A program made the position numbers and the translations under genes. DNA of 64,000 bases from the NCBI RefSeq assembly GCF_022012435.1, contig NZ_JAKLUA010000003.1, positions 124,001-188,000 of the forward strand. The letters are read 5' to 3'. The notes below the pieces were generated by a model. That model worked only from the letters and a program-made list of their open reading frames with translations, was not told the origin of the DNA and searched no databases. Each line of letters begins with the position of its first letter. The first letter of the stretch is position 1. Below are positions 10,107 to 18,250 of this stretch, one piece after another. Origin of the DNA: Bradyrhizobium zhengyangense (GTDB lineage Bacteria; Pseudomonadota; Alphaproteobacteria; Rhizobiales; Xanthobacteraceae).

Positions 10107-10790
10107 TCAAGGCGCCGGCTGCCAGCCCGGCGGTCGATACATCGCTTCCGGAATCTGTCCGAGTTCGGAGCGCTGCAAGCGCTCTGGTGTCAGGCCATAA
10201 AATTCCTGGAAGCTAAGGATCAGCGGCCGCCATTTGTCGGGATCGATGCGGTTGCTGGTTCCGCTCATCATGATTCCGGGATGCGCATGCACGCGGGTGA
10301 TGCGGACCTCGATTGCTGCGAGATTGCCGCGCCAGACCGCGTCATCCTGTGCCATGTCGTGTAGATGGGCGACCTTGGCCTCCATCTGCACTGGACATTC
10401 AACCGCGCGCGGCGCGCTGACCGTTTCGCCCTGTAGCGCCGTCAAGCCGCTGAGGCCGAACTTGTCCTTCTCGTGCCTGTAGCCGCGATAGAGTTTTCCG
10501 AGCGGGACTGGATCCGAGCCCGTAGTGCGGGCGAGGCGGTCGACCGTCGCGACGAGGTCGGCCGACGGCAGATTGAGCACGCATTCGCCGGTGCGAATCA
10601 TGTTCTCGGTGGTCTTGGAATTGCGGGCGAGTCCGAGCATGCAGCGCCACCCCACCCACCACGCCGAGGACATCGGTGCGAGATTGTGTGAGCCGTCCTC
10701 ATTGGTCGACCCGATCAGGACGACGGGTGTTCCGAAATAGAGAATGGCCGGGTCGATCTGAACCGTCGGGGGATCGAATGTACCGTGCAT
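10107..10790 (-). CDS. Flavin reductase-like (FMN-binding split-barrel) protein
   Basis: A 227-aa protein of the flavin-reductase-like split-barrel family. Typical segments are TPVVLIGSTNEDGSHNLAPMSSAWWVG (strand pair and FMN phosphate contact) and TGECVLNLPSADLV. Members bind FMN and either reduce free flavin with NAD(P)H or act as oxygenases' partners. No oxygenase gene is adjacent, so its partner is unknown. The C-terminus (RPPGWQPAP) extends beyond the barrel. Confidence 0.85.
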   Translation of the reverse strand: MHGTFDPPTVQIDPAILYFGTPVVLIGSTNEDGSHNLAPMSSAWWVGWRCMLGLARNSKTTENMIRTGECVLNLPSADLVATVDRLARTTGSDPVPLGKLYRGYRHEKDKFGLSGLTALQGETVSAPRAVECPVQMEAKVAHLHDMAQDDAVWRGNLAAIEVRITRVHAHPGIMMSGTSNRIDPDKWRPLILSFQEFYGLTPERLQRSELGQIPEAMYRPPGWQPAP

Positions 10791-10866
10791 CTTGCGCTCC
10801 TGCTTATTGATAGCGCCGTCCTACGATGCGCGATGGACCGAACCCACCCGATTCCAGATTGCGGCG

Positions 10867-11289
10867 CTACGGCTCCCAGCCCTTCGGCGCGAGCTCGAAC
10901 TTTGCGAACTCGAACGCCGGCGCCACTGTGCAGCCGACCAGCGTCCACTCACCGGTGGTCTTCGCCATTTGCCAGGCGTCCGCCGGCACGATCGCCTGCG
11001 GCCGCTCGCCGCCCACAAGATCGGTGCCGAGCCGCACCTCGTGTTGGGAGCAGCCCTCATGGGCGATGCGCAGTATCAAGGGGCTACCGGCGTAGTAGTG
11101 CCAGGTCTCGACCGCATCGATCCGGTGCCAGTGCGAGCGCTCGCCGCGCGCAAGCAGGAAGTAGATCAGGGTCGAGCGCGAGCGGCCATTAACGTCGGTG
11201 GTCTGGTCGCGAAAGGTCTCGCGGTAATGGCCGCCCTCGGGATGCGGGCGGAGTTCGAGGCGCGCGATGATCTCGGCTGCGGTCGGCAT
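10867..11289 (-). CDS. Cupin family protein (DUF985/cupin_5)
   Basis: A 140-aa single-domain cupin. The start AEIIARLELRPHPEGGHYRETFRD, then STLIYFLL, SHWHRIDAVETWHYYAGSPL and the C-terminal VGCTVAPAFEFAKFELA, are diagnostic of the cupin_5 (DUF985) family. Members are small beta-barrels, some resembling sugar epimerases, with no firm general function. It lies in the same direction as, and about 50 nt downstream of, gloB, so it may be co-transcribed. Confidence 0.85.
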   Translation of the reverse strand: MPTAAEIIARLELRPHPEGGHYRETFRDQTTDVNGRSRSTLIYFLLARGERSHWHRIDAVETWHYYAGSPLILRIAHEGCSQHEVRLGTDLVGGERPQAIVPADAWQMAKTTGEWTLVGCTVAPAFEFAKFELAPKGWEP

Positions 11290-11339
11290 CGATCCCCGTC
11301 AGGAGTTAGTCTTCAGGACTTTGCTTTAGGATTTGTTCT

Positions 11340-12107
11340 TCAGGACTTGTTCTTGCGCTCGCGCAGCTCGCCGAACACTGCGGCGGCATCCGCGCCCTTC
11401 ATGTGTAGCCTGGCTGCGACCGCCGGTTCATCGGCGCGCAGGAACACGTTTGCTCGCTTCTCATCACCAAGCAGTGAGGGAATCGTCGGCTTGTTCTCTG
11501 CCCGCAGCCTCGCAACCTCCGCCGCTCGTGCCTGAAGCGCCGCATTGTCGGGCTCGACCGTGAGCGCGAACTTGACGTTGGATGCCGTGTATTCGTGGCC
11601 GCAATAGAGCTTGAAGTCGTCGGGCAGGGCGCGCAGCTTCAACAGCGAGTCCCACATCATCGGATAGTTGCCTTCGAACACGCGGCCGCAGCCGATCGAG
11701 AACAGCGTGTCGGCGGCGAACAGCGTCTTTTCGGTGTCGAACACGTAAGAGATGTGGTCGAGCGTATGGCCGGGCGTCTCCAGCACGCGCGCGAGCAGCG
11801 TGCCGACCTTGACCACGTCGCCATTGGCAACGCGCAAATCGACGTCCGCAATTTTCGTCGTCTTGTCATACGGCGCGACGACGCGGCAATCGTATTTCTG
11901 CTTGAGCTCGGCAACGCCGCCGACGTGATCGCCGTGATGGTGGGTGATCAGGATGTCGGTGAGCTGCCAGCCCTCCCGCTCCAGCGCCCTGATGATGGGG
12001 CCAGCTTCGGGGGCGTCGATCGACGCGGTTGCCTTGGTTTCCACATCGTGGATCAGATAACCGAAATTGTCGTTTAAACAGGTGAAAGTACGAATTTCGG
12101 CGGCCAT
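11340..12107 (-). CDS. gloB: Hydroxyacylglutathione hydrolase (glyoxalase II)
   Basis: Hydrolyses S-lactoylglutathione to D-lactate and glutathione, completing methylglyoxal detoxification. 255 aa, the usual length. The metallo-beta-lactamase signature THHHGDH binds the dinuclear metal centre. Further ligands are in ETPGHTLDH, FAADTLFSIGCGR and YCGHEYT. The C-terminal substrate domain (KRANVFLRADEP) is present. An open frame continues about 890 nt upstream, but MAAEIRTFTCLNDNFGYLI is the conserved start and has GGAG five nt before it. Divergent from the methyltransferase at 12216. Confidence 0.95.
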   Translation of the reverse strand: MAAEIRTFTCLNDNFGYLIHDVETKATASIDAPEAGPIIRALEREGWQLTDILITHHHGDHVGGVAELKQKYDCRVVAPYDKTTKIADVDLRVANGDVVKVGTLLARVLETPGHTLDHISYVFDTEKTLFAADTLFSIGCGRVFEGNYPMMWDSLLKLRALPDDFKLYCGHEYTASNVKFALTVEPDNAALQARAAEVARLRAENKPTIPSLLGDEKRANVFLRADEPAVAARLHMKGADAAAVFGELRERKNKS

Positions 12108-12215
12108 GACATCTCCATCGCGCTCAGCCCCGCCAGACAAATATGGCGTTAACGTTGCGCAGGCAATGCAATATTGGGCGCGCGACCGCGCCCCGGCGCA
12201 TGTTACATTGCCGTC

Positions 12216-12962
12216 ATGACCATCGACGTTGTCGACCTTCGCGAATTTTATTCCCGCCGCCTCGGCATCGTGGCGCGGCAGATGATCAATCGCGGCATCA
12301 GGGAACGCTGGCCGGGCGCCGGAGGCCAGCGCGTGCTCGGCATCGGCTACCCGACACCCTATCTCGGGCTGTTCCGCGAGGACGCGGAGCGTTGCATCGC
12401 CTTCATGCCGGCAGCCCAGGGCGTGCTCAAATGGCCGACCGGGCGGCCCGCGCTGGCCGCGCTGGTCGACGAGTTCTCGCTGCCGCTTCCCGATGCCGCG
12501 GTGGACCGCATCCTGCTGGTCCATGCGTTGGAGATGTCGGACGATCCGGCCGCGCTGTTGCGCGAGGTCTGGCGCGTGCTGTCGCCCTCGGGGCGGGTCA
12601 TTGCGGTGATTCCGAACCGGCGTGGCGTGTGGACGCGCAGCGACAACACGCCGTTCGGCCATGGCCGTCCCTATTCGCGCTCGCAGATCACGGACCTGTT
12701 GCGGCAGGCCTGGTTCACGCCGACCGGCTGGGGCGAGGCGCTGTTCATGCCGCCCTATGCGGGCCGCTGGGTGCTGAAATCGGCGCAGATGTGGGAGCGT
12801 GCCGGCGCAGCACTGTCGCTGCCCTTCGCAGGCGTCCACATCGTCGAGGCGACCAAGCAGGTCTATCGCGCGATCCCGGCCAAGCGCGAACGGGCGCGGT
12901 TGATTCCCTCCCTTGCAAAGCCGGTGCTGGTGCCGTCCTCGACCACGGTGACGCGGGGCTGA
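12216..12962 (+). CDS. SAM-dependent methyltransferase-like protein
   Basis: A 248-aa protein of the methyltransferase_11 type. Motif I is degenerate (RVLGIGYPTPYLGLF in place of LDxGxGxG), while the later DRILLVHALEMSDDPAALLREVWRVLSPSGRVIAV region is well conserved. The weak SAM-binding loop is unusual. Divergent from gloB, a common alphaproteobacterial pairing. The start at 12216 (MTIDVVDLREFYS) is preferred to one 14 codons upstream. Substrate unknown. Confidence 0.8.
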   Translation: MTIDVVDLREFYSRRLGIVARQMINRGIRERWPGAGGQRVLGIGYPTPYLGLFREDAERCIAFMPAAQGVLKWPTGRPALAALVDEFSLPLPDAAVDRILLVHALEMSDDPAALLREVWRVLSPSGRVIAVIPNRRGVWTRSDNTPFGHGRPYSRSQITDLLRQAWFTPTGWGEALFMPPYAGRWVLKSAQMWERAGAALSLPFAGVHIVEATKQVYRAIPAKRERARLIPSLAKPVLVPSSTTVTRG

Positions 12963-12967
12963 AAACA

Positions 12968-12994
12968 AATCGTCCCGGCGAGGCCGGGACGATT
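12968..12994. terminator. Bidirectional terminator hairpin
   Basis: Perfect 12-bp inverted repeat AATCGTCCCGGC / GCCGGGACGATT with a GAG loop. It sits between the convergent methyltransferase and DUF4167 genes and could terminate both. Confidence 0.75.
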
Positions 12995-13021
12995 GCAATC
13001 CATCAAGATCGGAAGTGTGAC

Positions 13022-13819
13022 CTACTCGCCCGGGGCGAGATCGTCGCTGGTCGCGGCAGGAGCTGCCTCGCGCTCAGGACGCGGGCCGTTATGCGGCCGG
13101 CGACGTCGCCGCGGATAGCGCTCGCCACCGCCGCCATTGCCACCTTCGAAGCCGCCCGGAGCGGCGTTCGCCTGCGGCTGCGCGCCGGTGATGAAGGACG
13201 GCAGGCGATCGACGCTGCCAGCATCGCCGACGACAGGCTGCGGCTGGTTCGGCGGTTGCGGCTGCTGATGATATTGCGGCTGCGGACGATGGTCGCGTTC
13301 GCGATGCTCGCGCGGCTGCTGCTGATCGCGCTGATAGGGCTGCTGCTGGTTGTCGCGGTTGTCGCGCTGCTGGTAGTCACGCTGGTGGTCGCGCTGGCCG
13401 TCGCGGTCGCGCGTGAATGGCTGCTGCTGCGGCGGCTGCGGAACGAAACCCGGCTCCTGGCCGAAGGCCGAAAAATTCTCGCCGTCGTCCTCGCCGTCGT
13501 CGCTGCTGGTGCTGACGGGTTCGTCGCCGCGCGGCTGCTGGTTCTGGCGGAACTGTTCCTGGGCCGCCGCGATCAGGCGGAAATAGTGCTCGGCATGCTG
13601 GTAGTAGTTTTCGGCGGCAACCGGATCGCCCGAGGAGCGCGCGTCACGTGCAAGCTGAAGATATTTTTCGGCGATGTGGGAGGCGGTGCCGCGGATCTTG
13701 ATGTCGGGGCCGTTCGATTCGTAGACCCGGGTCATCGGGTTCTGGCCGCGTCGGTTGTTGTTATTGTTGTTGTTGTTGTTGCGGTTGCGCATCCGCTGCT
13801 TGTTCTGACCGTTTCTCAT
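13022..13819 (-). CDS. DUF4167 domain protein with poly-Asn and Gln-rich tracts
   Basis: A 265-aa protein. After a basic start it has a run of nine Asn (residues 14-22), then the conserved DUF4167 core (residues about 30-90: RVYESNGPDIKIRGTASHIAEKYLQLARDARSSGDPVAAENYYQHAEHYFRLI). The rest is disordered, Gln/Asp/Arg-rich with repeated QQPYQRDQQQ-like units, and ends in a basic RRRRRPHNGPRPER segment that suggests RNA binding. In alphaproteobacteria it usually follows prfA-prmC. Here prmC is upstream, but a gap of about 460 nt lies between them. Molecular role unknown. Confidence 0.85.
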   Translation of the reverse strand: MRNGQNKQRMRNRNNNNNNNNNRRGQNPMTRVYESNGPDIKIRGTASHIAEKYLQLARDARSSGDPVAAENYYQHAEHYFRLIAAAQEQFRQNQQPRGDEPVSTSSDDGEDDGENFSAFGQEPGFVPQPPQQQPFTRDRDGQRDHQRDYQQRDNRDNQQQPYQRDQQQPREHRERDHRPQPQYHQQPQPPNQPQPVVGDAGSVDRLPSFITGAQPQANAAPGGFEGGNGGGGERYPRRRRRPHNGPRPEREAAPAATSDDLAPGE

Positions 13820-14282
13820 GTCCTGCCTTTAATTCCAGCCCTAAAGGTTGCACGCATTACTGATTGCTAGGAGTGACCTGATGACAGCGGTTCACAGGCC
13901 TCGCGCGCACCGCGCGCAAGGGCGGCTTGAACCCTGCCAATGTTCGTCGACCGTCGCGCTCAACAAAGACGCGTTCCCCACCCGCCAGCATTGATTGCCA
14001 GCGAACCCATTCATATCGCCTGCCGAAACAAGCCCAGCTTTGTTGCGTAAGTCTTCAAGCGCAATATCAGGCTTTCGTTCACGTTGCGGTCGGAGAGCAG
14101 CGCAGCTCCAATGGCCATCGCGCTCAACAGGACCTGCGGCTTGGAACCTATAATCAGTAAAGCTCTCGCCCGAGAGCCCGGCTTTCGCCCGTAGGTCTAC
14201 GGGGCCGGCACCGATGTGTTGATCGGAACGTAGTCGTTCCCACGGGATATTCCAAGAGGTTTTTTCGAGCCCAATCCGGCTT
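13820..14282. other. prmC-DUF4167 intergenic region with a hairpin cluster
   Basis: About 460 nt without a convincing gene. Four short hairpins are packed in 14162-14240: GCTCTCG/CGAGAGC, CCGTA/TACGG, CCGAT/ATCGG and GGAACG/CGTTCC. A 35-codon minus-strand frame (14011-14118, starts MAIGAALLSDRN) has protein-like composition and extends upstream without an ATG. The region could encode a structured leader or small RNA for the DUF4167 gene, or be a decayed gene. Neither is shown. Confidence 0.4.
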
Positions 14283-15188
14283 TTATGGGGGCATTTTTCG
14301 GGCCGAGACGGCCCGGGGAATGCCCGCCAGGTCAGCCTTAGGGGGCCTGTCGATCAATAACGCGGCGGCTGCCATCAAGGTTTCAATATTCCCGGCTTGG
14401 CCCTGTCCGGCCTCGACGATCAGCGCCCCGCCGGGGGTGAGTAGGCCGGCTGCCTGGGGAATCAAGGCCCGGTAGGCATCGTATCCGTCATTGCCGCCAT
14501 CGAGCGCCAGATGCGGATCGTGCTCGCGAACCTCGATGCTCAATTTCGGAATCTCCCCTGCGGGAATGTAGGGCGGGTTCGACACGATCAGATCGAACGG
14601 GCCGCGAAGGGCCGCCGCGTAGGAGCAGGCGACGAAGTCGGCGCGGTCGGCAAGGCCAAGGGCGGCGGCATTGCCCCTGGCGGTATGAAGCGCGGTCAGG
14701 CTGAGATCGGTGCCGACACCAAAAGCCTCGGGAAGCTCGTGCAGCAGCGCAAGCAGGATCGCGCCCGATCCGGTGCCGATATCGGCGATAACAGGCGGAT
14801 GAGAGAGACCGAACTCGCGAAAATGCTCGAGTGCACGCTCGACCACCGTCTCGGTATCAGGGCGAGGGACCAGGGTTGCTTCCGATAAGCGAAACGGCAG
14901 GCCCCAGAATTCCCTGGCGCCGAGAATGCGGGCGATCGGTTCATGTGCGAGCCTCCGCTGCGCGTACCCTTCGAGCCGCGTCGCCTCCTCTGGCGTGAGC
15001 GGTCTCGTCGCCTGCGTGATCAGGCCCGTCAAATCGAGTCCCAGCGCGGCACCGACCAGCAGGCGCGCATCGAGGGACGGCTCCTCGATGCCGGCCGATT
15101 GCAGCAGCGCCGACAGCGTGCGTCGCGCGCTCTCGATGCTCTGTCCGGGATCAAAGCCTGTCGCCAAGGGAACCATCCTGCCTGGCAT
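14283..15188 (-). CDS. prmC: Peptide chain release factor N5-glutamine methyltransferase
   Basis: Methylates the glutamine of the GGQ motif in release factors. 301 aa from the chosen ATG. The N-terminal helical domain (DARLLVGAALGLDLTGLITQ) is followed by the SAM fold with IADIGTGSGAILLALLHELP and the signature NPPYIP that holds the target glutamine. An open frame extends 27 codons upstream, but that would run into the divergent HIT gene. MPGRM (15188) or MVPLATGF (15176) are the plausible starts, neither with a good Shine-Dalgarno. Its partner prfA lies 6.8 kb away on the same strand. Confidence 0.93.
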   Translation of the reverse strand: MPGRMVPLATGFDPGQSIESARRTLSALLQSAGIEEPSLDARLLVGAALGLDLTGLITQATRPLTPEEATRLEGYAQRRLAHEPIARILGAREFWGLPFRLSEATLVPRPDTETVVERALEHFREFGLSHPPVIADIGTGSGAILLALLHELPEAFGVGTDLSLTALHTARGNAAALGLADRADFVACSYAAALRGPFDLIVSNPPYIPAGEIPKLSIEVREHDPHLALDGGNDGYDAYRALIPQAAGLLTPGGALIVEAGQGQAGNIETLMAAAALLIDRPPKADLAGIPRAVSARKMPP

Positions 15189-15267
15189 CGTGGATAGATC
15201 GGCTGCCTTGCTTGCGTCAACGGAAAGGAGCGCGTTTGATCGCACCGCGCAGCGAAGGAGGACATCC

Positions 15268-15693
15268 ATGACGGCCTATGACGATCAGAATGTCTTCGCA
15301 AAGATCCTGCGCGGCGAGATTCCCTGCTTCGAGGTGTTCAGGGACGAGCGCAGCTTCGCCTTCCTGGACGTCATGCCGCGCTCGCCAGGGCATACGCTGG
15401 TGATTCCACGGGCGCCGGCGCGAGGTATTCTCGACATTGCCGATGACGATCTCGCCGCGGTCGCCCGGACCGCCAAGCGGATCGCGGTCGCGGCCATGAA
15501 GGCGTTCGATGCGGAAGGGATTATCCTCCAGCAGTTCAGCGAGCCGGCCAGCGGGCAGGTGGTGTTTCACCTGCATATGCATGTCATGCCGGTCCGGGCC
15601 GGCGTCGAGCTGCTGCCGGCGCAGACGCGCAAGGAAGACATGGCCGTGCTCGCCGGTCACGCCAAGCGGATGATCGCGGCGCTTGGTCGCTGA
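15268..15693 (+). CDS. HIT family hydrolase
   Basis: A 141-aa histidine-triad protein, probably a purine nucleoside phosphoramidase or dinucleotide hydrolase. The catalytic triad motif HLHMHVMP is near residue 97, and the N-terminal FAKILRGEIPCFEVFRDERSFAFLD is the typical HIT opening. A long in-frame extension exists upstream, but AAGGAGG at about 15255-15261 and the conserved sequence fix the start at 15268. Divergent from prmC. Confidence 0.92.
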   Translation: MTAYDDQNVFAKILRGEIPCFEVFRDERSFAFLDVMPRSPGHTLVIPRAPARGILDIADDDLAAVARTAKRIAVAAMKAFDAEGIILQQFSEPASGQVVFHLHMHVMPVRAGVELLPAQTRKEDMAVLAGHAKRMIAALGR

Positions 15694-15702
15694 TCTTCGC
15701 GA

Positions 15703-16401
15703 TTAAACGCCGAGATAACGCTGGAGCAGCTCCGGCTGGGCCTTGAGCTCCTGCGCCGGCCCCTCATGCACGATATGGCCGTTGTTGATGATGTAGATCC
15801 TGCTCGCCAGTGCCAGCGTCGCCGCCAGGTTCTGCTCGACCAGCACGATGGTCTGACCGGCGGCCGCGAGCTCGCGGCAGGCCTTGACGAGATCGTGGAC
15901 GATCACGGGGGCGAGGCCCTCGAACGGCTCGTCCAGCAGCACGATCTTGGGATCGCGCACCAGCGCACGCGCGATCGCCAGCATCTGCTGTTCGCCGCCG
16001 GAAAGCTCGGTGCCGCGGTTGCTGCGTCGCTCCTTCAGCCGCGGGAACATCTCGTAGATGCGGCCGAGCGGCCAGCGTTTTGGCGCGGTGATGCCCGCAA
16101 GGAGGATGTTCTCCTCCACCGACAGGCTGCCGAAGATGCGGCGCTCCTCGTGCACCAGCTGCATGCCGGCTTGCGCGATCTTGTGGCTCCGGCGGCCGGC
16201 GATATCGATGCCATCGAACTTCACGCTGCCGCTGCGTGGGGCCACCACGCCCATTAGGCTCTTCAGCGTTGTGCTCTTGCCGGCGCCGTTACGGCCGAGC
16301 AGCGCCACGACCTCGTGACGTTCGACATGCATGGCGATGTCGAACAGAATGTGCGAGTCCCCGTAATAGCTGTTCAGGCCAACGACCTCGATCAGGCTCA
16401 T
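15703..16401 (-). CDS. livF: Branched-chain amino acid-type ABC transporter ATPase (LivF)
   Basis: A 232-aa ATP-binding subunit of a HAAT-family importer. Walker A GRNGAGKST, ABC signature LSGGEQQ, Walker B IVLLDEPFEGLAP and the switch His region (VLVEQNLAATLALA) are all present. Last gene of the SBP-livH-livMG-livF operon; its start overlaps the end of the livMG fusion by 4 nt. Family members carry branched-chain amino acids, but also urea, amides or aromatic acids, so the substrate is open. Confidence 0.9.
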   Translation of the reverse strand: MSLIEVVGLNSYYGDSHILFDIAMHVERHEVVALLGRNGAGKSTTLKSLMGVVAPRSGSVKFDGIDIAGRRSHKIAQAGMQLVHEERRIFGSLSVEENILLAGITAPKRWPLGRIYEMFPRLKERRSNRGTELSGGEQQMLAIARALVRDPKIVLLDEPFEGLAPVIVHDLVKACRELAAAGQTIVLVEQNLAATLALASRIYIINNGHIVHEGPAQELKAQPELLQRYLGV

Positions 16402-18239
16402 GCGGCGATCTCTCCGTGCACGCCGCCGAGATAGGCTTCCTGCACCGCGGCGTTGGTCTTGATTTCCTCGGGCGTGCCGGAGACCAGCACGCGGCCCTCC
16501 TGCAGCACGGTCACGCGCTCGACCAGCTCGAACAGCGAATCCATGTCGTGATCGATGATGATCATGGTGCGGCCGCGCGCGATCGATTTGAGCAGCCTGA
16601 CGGTCTCGATTCGCTCGCGCGGGCTCATGCCCGCGAGTGGCTCGTCGAGCAGCAAGAGGCGCGGTGACGTCGCGAGCGCGAGCCCGATCTCCAGCCTGCG
16701 CTTCTCGCCATAGGCGAGCGCGGATACGGGCGTGTCGGCGCGGCGGGTCAGGTTGACCAGCGCGAGGGTGTGCTCCACCTGCTCCGTGAGACCCTTGACG
16801 CCGGCGAGCGTGCGGAACAGGTCGAGCCGGAATTTTCCGCGCAGCTCGGCGAGGGCTGCGATCGTCAGGTTCTGCCGCACGGTCAGGCCCGTGAAGAGCT
16901 GGTTGACCTGGTAGCTCTTGGTAAGCCCGAGCTGGCAGACGTCCGTGACCTTCAGTCCCGTGATATCGCGGCCCTCGAACACGATCTGCCCCGACGTCGG
17001 TGCGATCTCGCAGGTCAGCATCTTGAAGAAGGTTGATTTGCCCGCGCCGTTGGGGCCGATGATGCCGCGCAGCTCGCCTTGGTTCACGCTGAAATCGATA
17101 TCGCTGTTGGCAACGAGTCCGCCATAGCGCTTGGTGAGACCGGTGGCTTTCAGGATCGGGCCGGAATAGGCGGGGTGTGCCACCTCCTTGGCCTGCATCG
17201 GCGCGGGCGGAGCTTGCAGTGGCGGCTCGACCTCAGCTTCCTCCGTCTCCGAGGCCTTCCGGGCTCGCTTGCCCGAGACGAGGCCGTAGAGATCGATGAG
17301 GCCGCCCACGATCCCGCCACGCAGGAAGCAAACCAGCAGCACGAACACGACGCCGAGCACCAGTTTCCAGGCTGCTCCCAGACCCAGCGCGGACTGAAGG
17401 AAATCCTGAAGGAACAGCCAGACGGTGGCGCCGACCAACGGGCCGAACAACGTGCCCCGGCCGCCGATGGCGGTCTGCATCACAAGCTGGCCGGAGGTGT
17501 CAAAGGTGAAAGCGTCGGGGGGCATGAAGGCCTGGAGCACGCCGAGCAGGCCGCCGGCAAAGCCCGCATAGGCCGCGGCGATCACGAAGGCCGTCAGCTT
17601 GTAGCTATGGATGTTGTGGCCGACCGCGGTGGCGCGCAGCGGATTGTCCCTGATGGCGCTGAAGATGGCCCCGACCGGCGAGCGCACGATCCTGAGCGCA
17701 ATGATGACGCCGATGAAGTAGCACAGCGCGATGAACTGATAGAGCGACCAGCCATTGGTGAAATGGATGGTGGTGAAGCCGAGATTGAAGCTCGGCGTCG
17801 GCACGCCCGGCAGGCCGTTCTCGCCGCCGGTGAAGTCGGAGAGCGGATTGAACTCGACGAAGAAGAACACTTCCGCGATCGCCACCGTGATCATGGCGAA
17901 GTAGATGCCGGTGCGGCGCAGCGCGATCAGGCCGATCAGATAGCCGGTCGCCGCCGCCGCGATCATGCCAAAGACCAGCGCGCCCAGCACATTGCTGAAG
18001 CCGGCGCGGGTCAGCAGATAGGCGGCGACGAAGCCACCGGTGCCGTAAAAGGCGGACTGGCCGAACGACAACAGGCCGGTGAAGCCGAACAGGATGTCGA
18101 AGCCGAGGCCGAACAGGCCCCAGACCAGGATCCGGTTCACCGTGTTCGGCGCGAAGCCGAGATGAGGCAGCACGAAGGGAGCCACGATCAGGCCGACGGC
18201 CGTCAGTGTCTCGATCAGGAGCGGGCGTTGCTTGAGCAT
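16398..18239 (-). CDS. Fused LivM permease-LivG ATPase
   Basis: A 613-aa fusion of the two normally separate subunits. Residues 1-322 are a LivM-type permease (about eight to ten hydrophobic helices; GLLSFGQSAFYGTGGF and GGRGTLFGPLVGA motifs). Residues about 323-360 are an acidic, Pro-rich linker. Residues 361-605 are a LivG-type ATPase with Walker A GPNGAGKST at 395-403, a degenerate signature ALAYGEKRR, and Walker B LLLLDEPLAGMSP. The frame is continuous, so the fusion looks real. The operon gives an importer with a one-polypeptide permease/ATPase half. Confidence 0.92.
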   Translation of the reverse strand: MLKQRPLLIETLTAVGLIVAPFVLPHLGFAPNTVNRILVWGLFGLGFDILFGFTGLLSFGQSAFYGTGGFVAAYLLTRAGFSNVLGALVFGMIAAAATGYLIGLIALRRTGIYFAMITVAIAEVFFFVEFNPLSDFTGGENGLPGVPTPSFNLGFTTIHFTNGWSLYQFIALCYFIGVIIALRIVRSPVGAIFSAIRDNPLRATAVGHNIHSYKLTAFVIAAAYAGFAGGLLGVLQAFMPPDAFTFDTSGQLVMQTAIGGRGTLFGPLVGATVWLFLQDFLQSALGLGAAWKLVLGVVFVLLVCFLRGGIVGGLIDLYGLVSGKRARKASETEEAEVEPPLQAPPAPMQAKEVAHPAYSGPILKATGLTKRYGGLVANSDIDFSVNQGELRGIIGPNGAGKSTFFKMLTCEIAPTSGQIVFEGRDITGLKVTDVCQLGLTKSYQVNQLFTGLTVRQNLTIAALAELRGKFRLDLFRTLAGVKGLTEQVEHTLALVNLTRRADTPVSALAYGEKRRLEIGLALATSPRLLLLDEPLAGMSPRERIETVRLLKSIARGRTMIIIDHDMDSLFELVERVTVLQEGRVLVSGTPEEIKTNAAVQEAYLGGVHGEIAA

Positions 18240-18250
18240 CAGCGGATCAC

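Noticed and set aside
12108..12998. N-terminal extension of gloB by about 297 codons
   Set aside because: The extension overlaps the divergent methyltransferase, and gloB has its normal start with a ribosome-binding site at 12107.
14160..14282. Possible split tmRNA (a minus-strand frame reads NDYVPIN before a stop)
   Set aside because: No tRNA-like acceptor domain or conserved tmRNA ends were seen; the peptide only vaguely resembles a proteolysis tag.
16398..18239. Frame-fusion by sequencing error in livMG
   Set aside because: Linker is in frame, codon use is uniform, and such fusions are known in this genus.
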